Below are positions 36,322 through 45,413 of a stretch of DNA of 64,000 bases, piece after piece; the stretch's first letter is position 1, and each line of letters opens with the position of its first letter. Origin of the DNA: UBA7672 sp044224605 (lineage in GTDB: Bacteria > Pseudomonadota > Alphaproteobacteria > Caulobacterales > Hyphomonadaceae). The stretch is from the NCBI GenBank assembly GCA_044224605.1, contig JBGAKC010000005.1:1-64000 (forward strand), written 5' to 3'. Made by a program: the position numbers and the translations under genes. The notes under the pieces are model-generated. The model was not told the origin of the DNA. It made no database searches and worked only from the letters and a program-made list of their open reading frames with translations.

Positions 36322-36348
36322 CATGTCTTGTCCCAGTGAAATGGATGC

Positions 36349-36891
36349 CTAGCTCTCGGGGGTTTTCGCCTGCCTCTGGAGGACGCCGAACATCAGCATC
36401 CAGGCGGTAAGAGCCGATCGGACGACCTTGACGAGGCAGGAGGCGGCAACCAGATACGCTGCCCCATCCACCGACATCAGAAGCGCAACGCCGCCGGCCG
36501 CTCCGAGGAGATAGGCGATGAAGATCGTGAGGATGGGCGCGAACGGAAAGCCGCCTCGCTCGCTGATGGTGAGACCCCTGCGGGCGTATTTCACGACCAT
36601 ACCGACCGGAAGCCGCAGGCCATAGAGATTGATCATGACCAGCTCGATCCCCAGCCAGAGGACCGGCTGCGGCGCCAGCACCATTGCCGCCTCGGCCAGA
36701 ACTGTCAGCAGGTGAAACGTGTTGTTGCGGCCGCCATCGATCGTGGCGTGCATATTCGCGTCGTTGCGTGCTGTGATGCTGGCAATGTGCAGCGACATCA
36801 CCACGAACAGAAGGCCGACCAGCGCGCCGGCGGTTGACCCAAGCATGACAAAGAAATCCTGCCACGCTTCGAAAGGGCGAGCCGCTTCCAT
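36349..36891 (-). CDS. Hypothetical membrane protein
   Basis: A 180-residue protein. The ATG at 36891 (GGGGGCAGAGG upstream) is preferred over an upstream frame with no membrane character. Four hydrophobic helices are visible (for example around 15-33, 60-85, 115-135 and 140-165). No family is recognised. It is convergent with the A-B operon and lies just downstream of a two-cysteine protein gene on its own strand. Confidence 0.7.
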   Translation of the reverse strand: MEAARPFEAWQDFFVMLGSTAGALVGLLFVVMSLHIASITARNDANMHATIDGGRNNTFHLLTVLAEAAMVLAPQPVLWLGIELVMINLYGLRLPVGMVVKYARRGLTISERGGFPFAPILTIFIAYLLGAAGGVALLMSVDGAAYLVAASCLVKVVRSALTAWMLMFGVLQRQAKTPES

Positions 36892-36946
36892 CCTCTGCCC
36901 CCCCTTTTTTTCTCTCTGGCCCGCGCAGGTAAGCGGGGCTGATGGC

Positions 36947-37960
36947 CTATTCCGCGTCTCCCGCCACCGTCTTGATCCCGCGCGTCTCGTCGCGGCGTGC
37001 GCCAGCCAGAATGCCCGGCAAGGCGTAATTGCCTTCGTGGCAGGCGTATTCGTACATCCGCTCGCCATCCTGACGGAACGTCATCTCGCCGCGCCAGGGC
37101 TGCGTGAACGCGTCCTTGTCCTCCACCGTGAACTCATAGTGGATCGCCTTCTCGCCCACGCGCGAGAAGCGCTCCGTCACGGTTGGATTCTCACCGACAT
37201 AATAGCTGTCACCCATGTTCGGGCGCATGCGGATGTCGGGGTGGAAGTTGCGCGTCTTCACCACCAGCGTGTCGCCTTCCCACCAGCCCACTGAATTTCC
37301 CAGCCACTGGTTGAAGCCGCCCGGCTCGCGCTTGTCGCCGATCGGAATGACACGCGAGTCGTGAACCATCTCCGCCGTGATAACCACATGCGTCGGCGTC
37401 TGCACGATCTGATAGTGATTGTTGTAGAGCACGTTGATCATCGGCGGCCCGCCCGTCGATCCGAAGCCGACGATGCAGCGCTCGCCCTGCGGCCTGATTT
37501 CGGGTCCGTCGAACGTCTCGCGCACCTTGGCCAGCCGCGTGTCGAAATACGTCTTCGCCGCCTTGGTGTAGGGAATGCGACCGTCCGGAGGATCGACGAT
37601 CCAAGACGACCGCGTCTCGCCGTTCACGACGCCATAGGTCGTGCCTGGATCGATCCAGAACGTGTTGTAGCCGGCATTCGCGTTGCGATCCGTCGGCGCG
37701 CCTTCATCGGGATTGGTCCGGCCGTTGGTGGCCTTCATCATTTGCGCCCGCGCCTGCTCCATCTGCTTGGCGCGCTCGGGCGGGATCGCCTGCGTCTTGA
37801 ACGAGGGCGGCCGCTCCAGCGTCGTGAGACTCGCATTGGTCCACACGCCCTGCAGGTCCGGCTTTCCGTCTGGCGTCCGCGGCGCCTTCCAGCTCTCCTG
37901 CGCCATTGCCTCGCCACACAGCAACGCCGCCAGGCAAACGCCAACCACTGCCCCGTTCAT
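36947..37960 (-). CDS. Secreted two-cysteine protein of unknown function (family copy 3)
   Basis: A 337-residue exported protein with a signal peptide ending near AMA-Q. It is the most typical member: DLQGVWTNASLTTLERPP, QGERC, YNNHYQIVQTPTHVVI, WLGNSVGWWEGDTLVVKT, ERFSRVGEKAIHYEFTVEDKD and YACHEGNYALPGIL. The only mature cysteines are those in ERC and YACHE. It is close to copy 1 and far from copy 4, and it neighbours the DUF6152-type gene upstream on the same strand. Confidence 0.88.
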   Translation of the reverse strand: MNGAVVGVCLAALLCGEAMAQESWKAPRTPDGKPDLQGVWTNASLTTLERPPSFKTQAIPPERAKQMEQARAQMMKATNGRTNPDEGAPTDRNANAGYNTFWIDPGTTYGVVNGETRSSWIVDPPDGRIPYTKAAKTYFDTRLAKVRETFDGPEIRPQGERCIVGFGSTGGPPMINVLYNNHYQIVQTPTHVVITAEMVHDSRVIPIGDKREPGGFNQWLGNSVGWWEGDTLVVKTRNFHPDIRMRPNMGDSYYVGENPTVTERFSRVGEKAIHYEFTVEDKDAFTQPWRGEMTFRQDGERMYEYACHEGNYALPGILAGARRDETRGIKTVAGDAE

Positions 37961-38105
37961 CGTTTCCTCCTGTCGCCGCCCGCCGCGTTTCCGTATGAGG
38001 CGCCATCAGGCGCGCGTGCCTCCCGCGGGTCAACCGCCCGCTCCTCCCCTCGACGCGACGAGAACCCTTCACGTCCCGGCGATCATTGCGCCTTCAAGCG
38101 CGCAT

Positions 38106-38135
38106 AAGAAAACCCGCCGTCCTGCGACGGCGGGT
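38106..38135 (-). terminator. Terminator after the DUF6152-type gene
   Basis: A 10-bp perfect stem (acccgccgtc at 38112-38121 with gacggcgggt at 38126-38135) with a four-base loop. On the minus strand TTTTCTTA follows, so it terminates the gene at 38166. Confidence 0.75.
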
Positions 38136-38165
38136 CTCTCAATCACGTCGGAGAATGCGAGACGC

Positions 38166-38693
38166 TTAGGCCGGAGCCGCCGCGTTGCACTGTTCCTGCT
38201 TGCCGCCTTCGGAGGCGTCAGCGCCGTCCTTCGGAGCGCCCGTGCCCGAGGAACCGACGAACAGTTTGCAACCGTTCGGGAAGGTCACGTCACGGCCGTT
38301 GGCCTTGCAGGTTTTCTTCTTCGTTTTCGGGTGGATGTCGCAGAGGGCGTCTTTCGACTGGTAGCCGCGAACCACGACTTCCGTGCCGACCTTCAGCGAG
38401 TCCTTCTTGATGCCCGTGCGGAGCAGCGTGTTCGGCGTGCCGCCTTCGATGGCCCAGTTATACGTGGTGCCAGCCTTGGCTTTGCCTTTGCCGTCCGTGT
38501 CCGGAACGGTGATGTGGATCCAGGTGTGCGGGTTCACCCACTCGACCGTCACGACCTTGCCCTTGAGGAGCACAGGTGCGTCCGCGTCGAATTCCGCCGC
38601 GAAGGCGTGGTGGGCGTAGGCGGCCGTGCTGGCGCCAACGGCGGTCAGGGCGGCGAGGGCCAGACCGGCGACCACAAGACGGGTCTTCTTCAT
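38166..38693 (-). CDS. DUF6152-type exported protein
   Basis: A 175-residue protein with a signal peptide (residues 1-27, ending AYA-H). The first mature residues HHAFAAEFDADAPV and the following KGKVVTVEWVNPHTWIHITV strand are the signature I associate with DUF6152, a small periplasmic beta-rich family of unknown role. A Cys pair (DALCDIH...KTCKANG) and a Cys-containing tail are visible. Its neighbours are two-cysteine-family genes, with which this family often seems to co-occur in other genomes (recollection, not checked). Confidence 0.8.
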   Translation of the reverse strand: MKKTRLVVAGLALAALTAVGASTAAYAHHAFAAEFDADAPVLLKGKVVTVEWVNPHTWIHITVPDTDGKGKAKAGTTYNWAIEGGTPNTLLRTGIKKDSLKVGTEVVVRGYQSKDALCDIHPKTKKKTCKANGRDVTFPNGCKLFVGSSGTGAPKDGADASEGGKQEQCNAAAPA

Positions 38694-39022
38694 CTTCTAC
38701 TTCCTCCAGCTCCTGGGGTTGGGCGCCGCCAGGGATCCTTTTTCAGGGCCGAACGACAGAAAATGCTGCTGTCCGCCCGTGCCCTCTGAAACTTCAGCCC
38801 TTTTACTCCGGGGGTTACCCGTCCTCAAGGGATCAACTGTCACACAGGCCGCCTGCCCTGGAGCAGGAAAATCCGGTAAAGAGCCCGGATTCAACCCGTG
38901 TTTTGACCGGTTCGGCCGTCCCTGCCTGCAGGCGGTCTGCCCTGCTCACGCTTTGTTTAACGTTCGGGTCAGCGGAACTCCGTCGGCGCAACTGACAATC
39001 GCGCCGACGGATCCTGTGATCC
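38694..39022. other. Intergenic region between the DUF6152-type gene and family copy 4
   Basis: About 330 bases. It contains the upstream region of the DUF6152-type gene and, near the right end, the hairpin at 38980-39010. No credible gene, RNA or operator is evident in the rest. Confidence 0.6.
38980..39010. terminator. Hairpin downstream of family copy 4
   Basis: A 10-bp perfect stem (ccgtcggcgc with gcgccgacgg) with an 11-base loop, 12 bases beyond the stop of the minus-strand gene at 39023. No T-run follows on that strand, so efficiency as an intrinsic terminator is uncertain. Confidence 0.5.
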
Positions 39023-39967
39023 TTAGTTGCCTTCCTTGGCGCGTTCTTCCGCTTCACGTTTCGCACGCTCCAGCGCCGGACCCGGCAGCGGGTTCTTGCG
39101 CAGGTGGCCGTACATCAGTTCTTCGACGAACTCGACGCACTTGAACTGCTGCAGCTGGGCGTCCTCGCCCACGCGCTTGTAGAGGTTGAAGGCGATCTTC
39201 CACGGCTTGGTGTAGACCTCTTCGTCCTCGATCGTCGCTTCATAGCGCATCGTGTGGTCCGAGGTCGGCGTCCAGCGCTCGGTGACCTTGGTGGTCGACC
39301 CGTGCAGGTTGCCCGAACGGTCAAGCCAGGTGTCCGGCAGCAGGCCCGTGACTTCGATCACGAACGTGTCGCCATCCCACTTGCCGTAGGACTGGCCCAT
39401 CCACGAATCGACCGGGGCTTCGCCCGGGTCTTCGAGGAACACGTTCCGCACCGCGCCGGCATATTCGTAGGCGAAGAAGAACGCCTTGTCCGACTGGAAG
39501 ATCTGGAACGGCTTGTCCATGTAGTTGGCGCGCGGAATTCCCGGCAGGTAGCACTTCACTTCCGGGTCGAGCTCAACCGCAGCGGCGCGGTTCTCATCGC
39601 GCATCGCAAGAGCTTCAGCGGTGTACGGGATCTTGCCGTCGCCCTGCACGATGCCGATGCCCGCGGGCACCGCGCCGATCGCGCCGAGCGCAACAACGCC
39701 AGCCGCCGGGACCGGAACATACGGGCCGGGGCGGAGCTGCAGGGCCGACTGAGCCGGGTGAGCTTCGATGTTGTAGTTGGCGGTGTTCAGAACCTGCCAC
39801 ACGCCGTTCAGATCCGGGTGCACGCCATCGGGTCCGCGTTTCGCTTTCCACGCGGCGGCGGGCGCCGGACCAGCAGCCGCAGCAGTCGCGGTGGACGTCG
39901 TGTCGCCCGTGGTCTGGCACGCAGCAAGCGCAGCCGCCATGGCAAGCATGGATACAATCTTCTTCAT
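39023..39967 (-). CDS. Divergent two-cysteine family lipoprotein (family copy 4)
   Basis: A 314-residue lipoprotein (lipobox LAAC, start at 39967 after GGGGAGGAG). It keeps the family skeleton in altered form: HPDLNGVWQVLN, EVKC, PFQIFQSDKAFFFAYEY, WMGQSYGKWDGDTFVIEVTG, ERWTPTSDHTMRYEATIED and QFKCVEFVEE in place of YACHEGNY. Besides the lipobox Cys, the only cysteines are at the two family positions. This divergent, lipid-anchored subgroup probably acts in the same compartment as the other copies. Confidence 0.83.
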   Translation of the reverse strand: MKKIVSMLAMAAALAACQTTGDTTSTATAAAAGPAPAAAWKAKRGPDGVHPDLNGVWQVLNTANYNIEAHPAQSALQLRPGPYVPVPAAGVVALGAIGAVPAGIGIVQGDGKIPYTAEALAMRDENRAAAVELDPEVKCYLPGIPRANYMDKPFQIFQSDKAFFFAYEYAGAVRNVFLEDPGEAPVDSWMGQSYGKWDGDTFVIEVTGLLPDTWLDRSGNLHGSTTKVTERWTPTSDHTMRYEATIEDEEVYTKPWKIAFNLYKRVGEDAQLQQFKCVEFVEELMYGHLRKNPLPGPALERAKREAEERAKEGN

Positions 39968-40101
39968 GACTCCTCCCCGTTGGCCCAACCACCACTTCAA
40001 CGTCCCCTACGACGGATTTCCGTCACCATCTCCGCAAACTGCTGCGGGCGGTTTATTGAGGACCCAGCGTCGGGCTGACGCACGGGGGAACATACCGACC
40101 T

Positions 40102-42636
40102 TCATGCCGAGCGCAATACTCGTGCAGGACCATGGGACAAAGTCGCCCAACCAACAGCGACTCCACCGGCTGCAGCCGAAAGAACGGCAATTGTTCCCCC
40201 TGTCAGCACCGGTCCCCAGTCGAACCGCCACGGCACTTCGAAGACGAGAATCACAATCGGGTGAGCCGCCGCAACGCCCATCGCAACGCCGAGCAGCACG
40301 GCCGCGAATGCCGCAAGCGCGAACTCAAGTGCGTACAGGGAAAGTATCGCCGGACGCGACGCGCCAAACACTTTCAGCAGCGCGCTCTCCCTCCTTCGCC
40401 GCCGCGCTGCAGCAGCGAACGCGCCGAACAGCACGAGCACGCCAGCCGTCGTCACCACGCTCGCCATCGCCGTCACCGCCAGCGAGACTTCGCCAAACAG
40501 GTCGGCCGCCGTCTCGATCGTCTGGCGCAATTGGAAAGCCAGTATGCTCGGCCAGCGCGATGATACCGCTCCGATCACTTCAGCTTCCCTGTCCGGCGGC
40601 ATCATCACGATTGCGGCATGGAAAGGCTTCATGTCCTCCAGCACGCCAGGCGACAGGATGAAGGCGACGTTCGCGCCGAAGCCTGTCCAGTCCACCTTCC
40701 TGATCGAGGCGACCTCCGCCTCGATCTCGCGCAGGAAAACGCGGAAGCCGATCCTGTCGCCGAGCTTCAGCCCGAGATCGCTCGCCGTCCGCTCCTCGAC
40801 CGAGACAAGCAGCGGCCCTGAATAATCCTCCGGCCACCACGCCCCCTGCTTGATGATCGCCTCGGGCGGCTTCGCCGGGAGGTAGGTCGTCGGCATCTCG
40901 CTCGAGAGCCACCGCTTCCGCTCCGGCGGCAGCGACTCAACGTCCAGCTCCTTGCCCTTCAACGTCGTCACCCGCGCGATCAGAACCGGCGCGCGCCGGT
41001 ATGCCTTGCCGTCGCTGATATCGATCCCGTGCTCCTTCATCAGCGCATCAAAACCCGCGACCTGGTCCTGCGGTATCTGCCGGAAGATCACCGATGGCGC
41101 GTTCGCCGGCGCGGTATCCTTCAGCGTGCCAAGCAGGTTGGTCTGCACCACCGTCACAACTGTCATCAGCGCCAATCCAAGCCCCAGCGCCGGCGCCACG
41201 ATGGGCGCAAGCGATCCGGGACCGCCAAGGTTCGAGAGCACCAGCCGCAGATATCCCCTCGCCCCGCGCGCGCCCATGCGCGCCAGCCGTTTCACAAGGA
41301 TCGCCGCGCCAACCAGAACGCCATACGCAATGGCCGCGCCCGCCAGCAGGCCCAGCGTCACCAGCGGCCGGGGCGATCCCAGCACAGCCACAAGCACCAG
41401 CAACGCCGCAGCGCCCAGCGCCGCGACGCGCTCCAGTCCGGGCACGCGCCCCAGCGCCTCACCACCCTCGCGCCGGAACAACGCCGCCGGCGGCGTCGCC
41501 CGCGCGCGTCCCAGCGGCGGCGTCGCGAACATGACCGCCGCCAGCATGGTCAGCACGAAGGCCTTCAGCAGCGGCAGGGGATAGATGCCGCCCTCGCCCG
41601 ACAGCGGGATCGCATCGCCCGCAGCCAGCGTCAGCAACCACGGCGACAACGCCCCCAGCGCCACACCGACGCCGGCGCCCAGTCCGGCCAGTGCAGCCAG
41701 CTGCACCCCATACGCCGCTCGTATCGTGCCGCTGTCAGCGCCCAGCGCCTTCAGCGCCGCAATGGAATCAATGCGAGATTCAAGAAAAGACGACGTCGCC
41801 TGCGCCACGCCGACCCCGCCGGCGACAAGCGCCGCAATGCCGATCACCGTCATGAACGTGTTGACCATGTCGAGCAAGGCGGCGAGGCCGTCGATCGCGT
41901 CCTTCGGTCCGCGATAGCGCATGCCGTCGGCATCCCATTTCGTCTTGAGGTCGGCCTCGAACGTCGCCGCCGTCTCCGGCTTCAGCAGCAGCCTGTAGGC
42001 CGATCGGAACAACGCGCCCGGCGACATCAGGCCGGAACTCCGCAGCGCCTCGATCGACAGGATTGCACGCGGCTCGAACATCCCCGGCGCGCCGACGCGA
42101 TCCGGCTCAGCCGTCAGCAGTGCACGCACCTCGACCTTCACCGGTCCAAGCGACAGCTGGTCGCCGAGCTTCACGCCGAGATCCTTCAGGAAGCTCTCGC
42201 TGACACCGACGCCCCACACGCCATCGCGCAGCGCCAGCACATCCTTAAGCGCGATGTCATGGTCGAACATGAACTGCCCGACCAACGGAAACGCTCCGTC
42301 GATCCCGCGCACATCGACCTGCTTCACATGCCCCGGCGCGCGACCCATCAGGTCGACCTGCACGGCCTCGCTCACCGTGCCGCGCGCGTCGAGCCAGGCC
42401 CGTTCTTCCGGCGTCGCCAGCCGCTGCGCGAGCGTCACCGCCGCATCGCCACCCAGCAACTCGCGCGACTGCTGCTCCAGCCCCGCATTGAACGACGTCG
42501 TGATTGATCCCGCCGCCGCGATCGCCCAGGCCCCAAGCGCCAGACACGCCAGATAGATCCAGAACCCGCCCAGCCCGCCGGCCAGCTCCCGCCGCGCAAT
42601 CCGCAGCCAGGCCCGCGTGCCGCCGCCCGCGCTCAC
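40102..42636 (-). CDS. ABC transporter permease (FtsX/YbbP-like)
   Basis: An 844-residue protein with two FtsX-type membrane modules: an N-terminal helix and large periplasmic domain, helices near 270-370, a central pair near 395-460 and a C-terminal set around 725-840. The arrangement matches the YbbP/'lysophospholipase L1 biosynthesis' permeases, MacB-like mechanotransmission systems whose substrates are unknown. It begins with GTG overlapping the stop of the ATPase gene (GTGA). No tesA-type esterase gene lies next to it here. Confidence 0.9.
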   Translation of the reverse strand: MSAGGGTRAWLRIARRELAGGLGGFWIYLACLALGAWAIAAAGSITTSFNAGLEQQSRELLGGDAAVTLAQRLATPEERAWLDARGTVSEAVQVDLMGRAPGHVKQVDVRGIDGAFPLVGQFMFDHDIALKDVLALRDGVWGVGVSESFLKDLGVKLGDQLSLGPVKVEVRALLTAEPDRVGAPGMFEPRAILSIEALRSSGLMSPGALFRSAYRLLLKPETAATFEADLKTKWDADGMRYRGPKDAIDGLAALLDMVNTFMTVIGIAALVAGGVGVAQATSSFLESRIDSIAALKALGADSGTIRAAYGVQLAALAGLGAGVGVALGALSPWLLTLAAGDAIPLSGEGGIYPLPLLKAFVLTMLAAVMFATPPLGRARATPPAALFRREGGEALGRVPGLERVAALGAAALLVLVAVLGSPRPLVTLGLLAGAAIAYGVLVGAAILVKRLARMGARGARGYLRLVLSNLGGPGSLAPIVAPALGLGLALMTVVTVVQTNLLGTLKDTAPANAPSVIFRQIPQDQVAGFDALMKEHGIDISDGKAYRRAPVLIARVTTLKGKELDVESLPPERKRWLSSEMPTTYLPAKPPEAIIKQGAWWPEDYSGPLLVSVEERTASDLGLKLGDRIGFRVFLREIEAEVASIRKVDWTGFGANVAFILSPGVLEDMKPFHAAIVMMPPDREAEVIGAVSSRWPSILAFQLRQTIETAADLFGEVSLAVTAMASVVTTAGVLVLFGAFAAAARRRRRESALLKVFGASRPAILSLYALEFALAAFAAVLLGVAMGVAAAHPIVILVFEVPWRFDWGPVLTGGTIAVLSAAAGGVAVGWATLSHGPARVLRSA

Positions 42637-43331
42637 ACAACCCTCCCGTCGCGCATTTCGACGACGCGGTCCGCCCGCGCCGCGATCTCGGCATCGTGCG
42701 TCACGACCACCAGCGTCGCATCGCGCTCCCTGGCGATGGCGAACAGCATGTCCGCGACCATCGCGCCCGTCATACGATCGAGATTGCCGGTCGGCTCGTC
42801 GGCAAACACGATGCGCGGATTGCTCGCCAGCGCCCGCGCCACCGCCACGCGCTGTCGCTCGCCGCCCGAGAGCTGCCCCGGAAAATGATCCATCCGCGCG
42901 CCCAGCCCGACCGCCTCCAGCCCGGACTTCGCCAGCGCATCGACATCCCTGAGGCCTGCGATCTCCAGCGGCGCCCGCACATTGTCGAACGCATTCATCG
43001 TTCCGAGCAGGTGGAAGGACTGGAACACCAGGCTCACCCGGCCGCGCCGCAGCCTCGCCAGCGCATCCTCGCTCTTGCCGCCGAGTTCTTCTCCCAGAAG
43101 CCTGATGGCGCCCTTGCTCGCCCGCTCGATCCCGGTCGACACAGCAATCAGCGACGATTTCCCAGACCCCGACGGGCCGACCACGGCGACGCTCTCGCCT
43201 GGCATCGCGCGGAACGACACGCCCTTCAGGATCTCCACCGGCCCCGAGGCGGCGGGAAGCGTCAGCCAGACATCATCGAGGGAAAGGGCGGCGTCCAAGT
43301 CATATCCGGGGAGAGGAGTGTTGATGCGCAA
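42633..43331 (-). CDS. ABC transporter ATP-binding protein (YbbA/LolD-like)
   Basis: A 232-residue ATPase. Walker A VGPSGSGKSS (about 52-61), the signature LSGGERQRVAVARAL (about 151-165) and Walker B IVFADEPTGNLD are clear, with the H-loop in VVTHD. It belongs to the MacB/LolD/YbbA class that pairs with FtsX-like permeases. The first codon at 43331 is TTG with no obvious ribosome-binding site, so the exact start is uncertain. Translation is coupled to the permease. Confidence 0.92.
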   Translation of the reverse strand: MRINTPLPGYDLDAALSLDDVWLTLPAASGPVEILKGVSFRAMPGESVAVVGPSGSGKSSLIAVSTGIERASKGAIRLLGEELGGKSEDALARLRRGRVSLVFQSFHLLGTMNAFDNVRAPLEIAGLRDVDALAKSGLEAVGLGARMDHFPGQLSGGERQRVAVARALASNPRIVFADEPTGNLDRMTGAMVADMLFAIARERDATLVVVTHDAEIAARADRVVEMRDGRVV

Positions 43332-43354
43332 GGATCACGGGAACCGCCGCGGGA

Positions 43355-43939
43355 TCAATGGGCAGGACGAAGTGTCGCCAGCACATCTTTCCCCAGCAGC
43401 AGTCTGCCCGCCCCCGGCACGATCCGCGCCGGCTCCGCAAACGTCGGAACATCAAATCCCATCACATGCAGCATGGTCGCGAAGAACGAGTTCGAATTCC
43501 GCCCGAAGCCGAGGAAGGGATAAGGCAGCCCCGCCCCGCCCTCCGGCCCATCGCTCAAGGCGTTGATCCGCCGCATCGCCTCCAGCGCCGGCGCCAGCCG
43601 CGCCTCGACTTCCGCCGCGCTCAGCCGGTCCGCCAGCACGCGCATCGCCCCGCAGCGAACGGCTTCGCCGATGCGCCACGATCCCGGCGCACATCCATTG
43701 ATCGGCATGAACGTCCGCGGATGCGTTTTCGTGTCGTACCCGCGCAGCCTGTCCGAACTCAGATAGCCGATCGGCTTGTGCCGCCAGGCGCCCGCTGCCC
43801 CATCATACCAGCTCGCCAGCCCGTTCAGCTGCCGCACGGCGTTGTTCGCCGGATCTGCGACCACCACCATCCGGTGCGCCGCAAACCGCGACCGCCTCGG
43901 TATCCGCAACTCCGCCGCGTTGATGCTCCATCCGTTCAT
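43355..43939 (-). CDS. Hypothetical protein with NSNSF motif
   Basis: A 194-residue protein without signal peptide or membrane segments. It contains HxxVVVADPANNAVRQLNG near the N-terminus and GRNSNSFFATMLHVMG near residue 145-160. A comparable NSNSF motif is familiar from uncharacterised proteins, but I cannot assign a family or function. It lies just upstream of the ABC exporter genes and 18 bases beyond the DUF3089-type gene on the same strand, so co-transcription is likely. Confidence 0.65.
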   Translation of the reverse strand: MNGWSINAAELRIPRRSRFAAHRMVVVADPANNAVRQLNGLASWYDGAAGAWRHKPIGYLSSDRLRGYDTKTHPRTFMPINGCAPGSWRIGEAVRCGAMRVLADRLSAAEVEARLAPALEAMRRINALSDGPEGGAGLPYPFLGFGRNSNSFFATMLHVMGFDVPTFAEPARIVPGAGRLLLGKDVLATLRPAH

Positions 43940-43957
43940 GTCTTCAAGATAGGGGCG

Positions 43958-45226
43958 CTACTGCTCCTTGTGAAACTCCGGCGGCAGTGTCCGCTCGCCG
44001 GATTGGCTGCGCAGCCATTGCGCGCTCTGTCGCTTCACGATGTCGACGAGATTTCCCATCGCAAGATGCATGTCGATCATGTGCAGTCCCCATTGCGGCT
44101 GCACCCTCCCGTCGACCACCACGTCGCCACTGATCGCGTCCACGCGCTTGTCCGCCGGATCGGCGTTGACCTTCACGGCCAGATAGCTGAAGCCGCCGCG
44201 CGTCTCACACGCCGCCGACAGCAGTCCCGGAACCGACACGAACGGCGTCGTGATGTGCGGATTGTCCACCGTCCACGGCGCCGGCAGAGCCAACTCGTCG
44301 AACAGCGCAACGCCCGCCGGCAGCATCGCCTTGAGCTTGCCCTCCGAGCCGTCGATCTCCGCCGGATTCACACAGGCCGCACGCATTCCTTCTGTCGAGG
44401 CCACGCCAAACAGCGAATCCTCCGGCGGCGGCGAGTCGGCGCGGAAAGACGAATAGGCAATCACGCAGTAGAGACTGTCCGCCGTCGCACACAGCGGTAC
44501 CTGCCGGAACGTGCCCCCCGCCGTCGCCGACTTGGGAACCTCAACCGTAGCCCCGATGAGAAGCGCCGACACCATCCGGTCGCGCGCCGGCTTCCCGTCA
44601 ATCTCCGCCGCGATGAGACGCGTCAGCAGCCCCGCGCCCTGACTGTGCCCGATCAGCACGACGCCGCGCCCCGCATTGTCGTTTGCGAGATAGGATTCCC
44701 ACGCCGCCTTGACGTCGGCATAGGCCATCTCGCGATTGCTCGCCGTCGGCTGTCCCGCCAGCATCCGTCGCAGCGCCGCCGCCGTGACCTGCCGGTACAT
44801 AGGCGCGAACAGTCGGCACGCCGCCCCGAACCGCGCCAGCTCCTGCCGCACGATCTCCTTCTCCTCGGGCCCCGGCACCATGTCGGAATTTCCGGTCTCG
44901 TCGCGCGACACGGTCGGATAGACATAGAAGCAGTCGAGCGGCGGATTGTCCGCCGGCGTGAACCCGTCCCGCTCGACCCGCCCGTCGGCCATAACCACCG
45001 TCGCCGTTGCTGGCTGCCTGCACGCATCTTCCGCGCCGGGCCGGCACAGCCACGCCGCCGGACTGGAATAGTCCCCCGGCGTCACCTGCTCGATCGCCGG
45101 ACCCGTCTCCGCGACCATCTCGCCGCTGTTGGCGCCGTCCATGCCCCGTGACGGGTTGTCGCCGCACGCGGCGACAACCAACGCCGCAAGCGCGAAACCA
45201 GCTGTCAGAAGGCGTTTCACCGGCAC
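43958..45226 (-). CDS. DUF3089-type alpha/beta hydrolase lipoprotein
   Basis: A protein of about 422 residues. I take the GTG at 45226 (GAGG just upstream) so that the signal begins MPVKRLL and ends in the lipobox VAAC; a longer TTG start at 45259 is possible. The DUF3089 hallmarks are present: DCFYVYPTVSRDETGNSD, LFAPMYRQ, the nucleophile elbow GHSQGAG and GLHMIDMHLAMGN near the C-terminus holding the likely His. The family is predicted to be serine hydrolase; the substrate is unknown. It is divergent from the quinoprotein cluster. Confidence 0.88.
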   Translation of the reverse strand: MPVKRLLTAGFALAALVVAACGDNPSRGMDGANSGEMVAETGPAIEQVTPGDYSSPAAWLCRPGAEDACRQPATATVVMADGRVERDGFTPADNPPLDCFYVYPTVSRDETGNSDMVPGPEEKEIVRQELARFGAACRLFAPMYRQVTAAALRRMLAGQPTASNREMAYADVKAAWESYLANDNAGRGVVLIGHSQGAGLLTRLIAAEIDGKPARDRMVSALLIGATVEVPKSATAGGTFRQVPLCATADSLYCVIAYSSFRADSPPPEDSLFGVASTEGMRAACVNPAEIDGSEGKLKAMLPAGVALFDELALPAPWTVDNPHITTPFVSVPGLLSAACETRGGFSYLAVKVNADPADKRVDAISGDVVVDGRVQPQWGLHMIDMHLAMGNLVDIVKRQSAQWLRSQSGERTLPPEFHKEQ

Positions 45227-45413
45227 GGGAGCCTCGTTTGTCACTCCAGCCGCCTGCAATGTGACGCATCGGCGGGGCAGGTCAAACAGCCCAGACCGTA
45301 CACAAGCGCGCGATCCTTCAGCATGGCTCCCTTTGCAAGTCCTTCCCGCTGGGGCAGTTTGCCGCCCGGTCGGTGCAGCCGCGATCCACGCGGCGCGCCA
45401 CGGGAGAAAACCT

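Noticed and set aside
41029..42507. 492-codon + strand frame opposite the ABC permease
   Set aside because: The Arg/Gln/His-rich sequence is the mirror of the permease; no motif or start signal.
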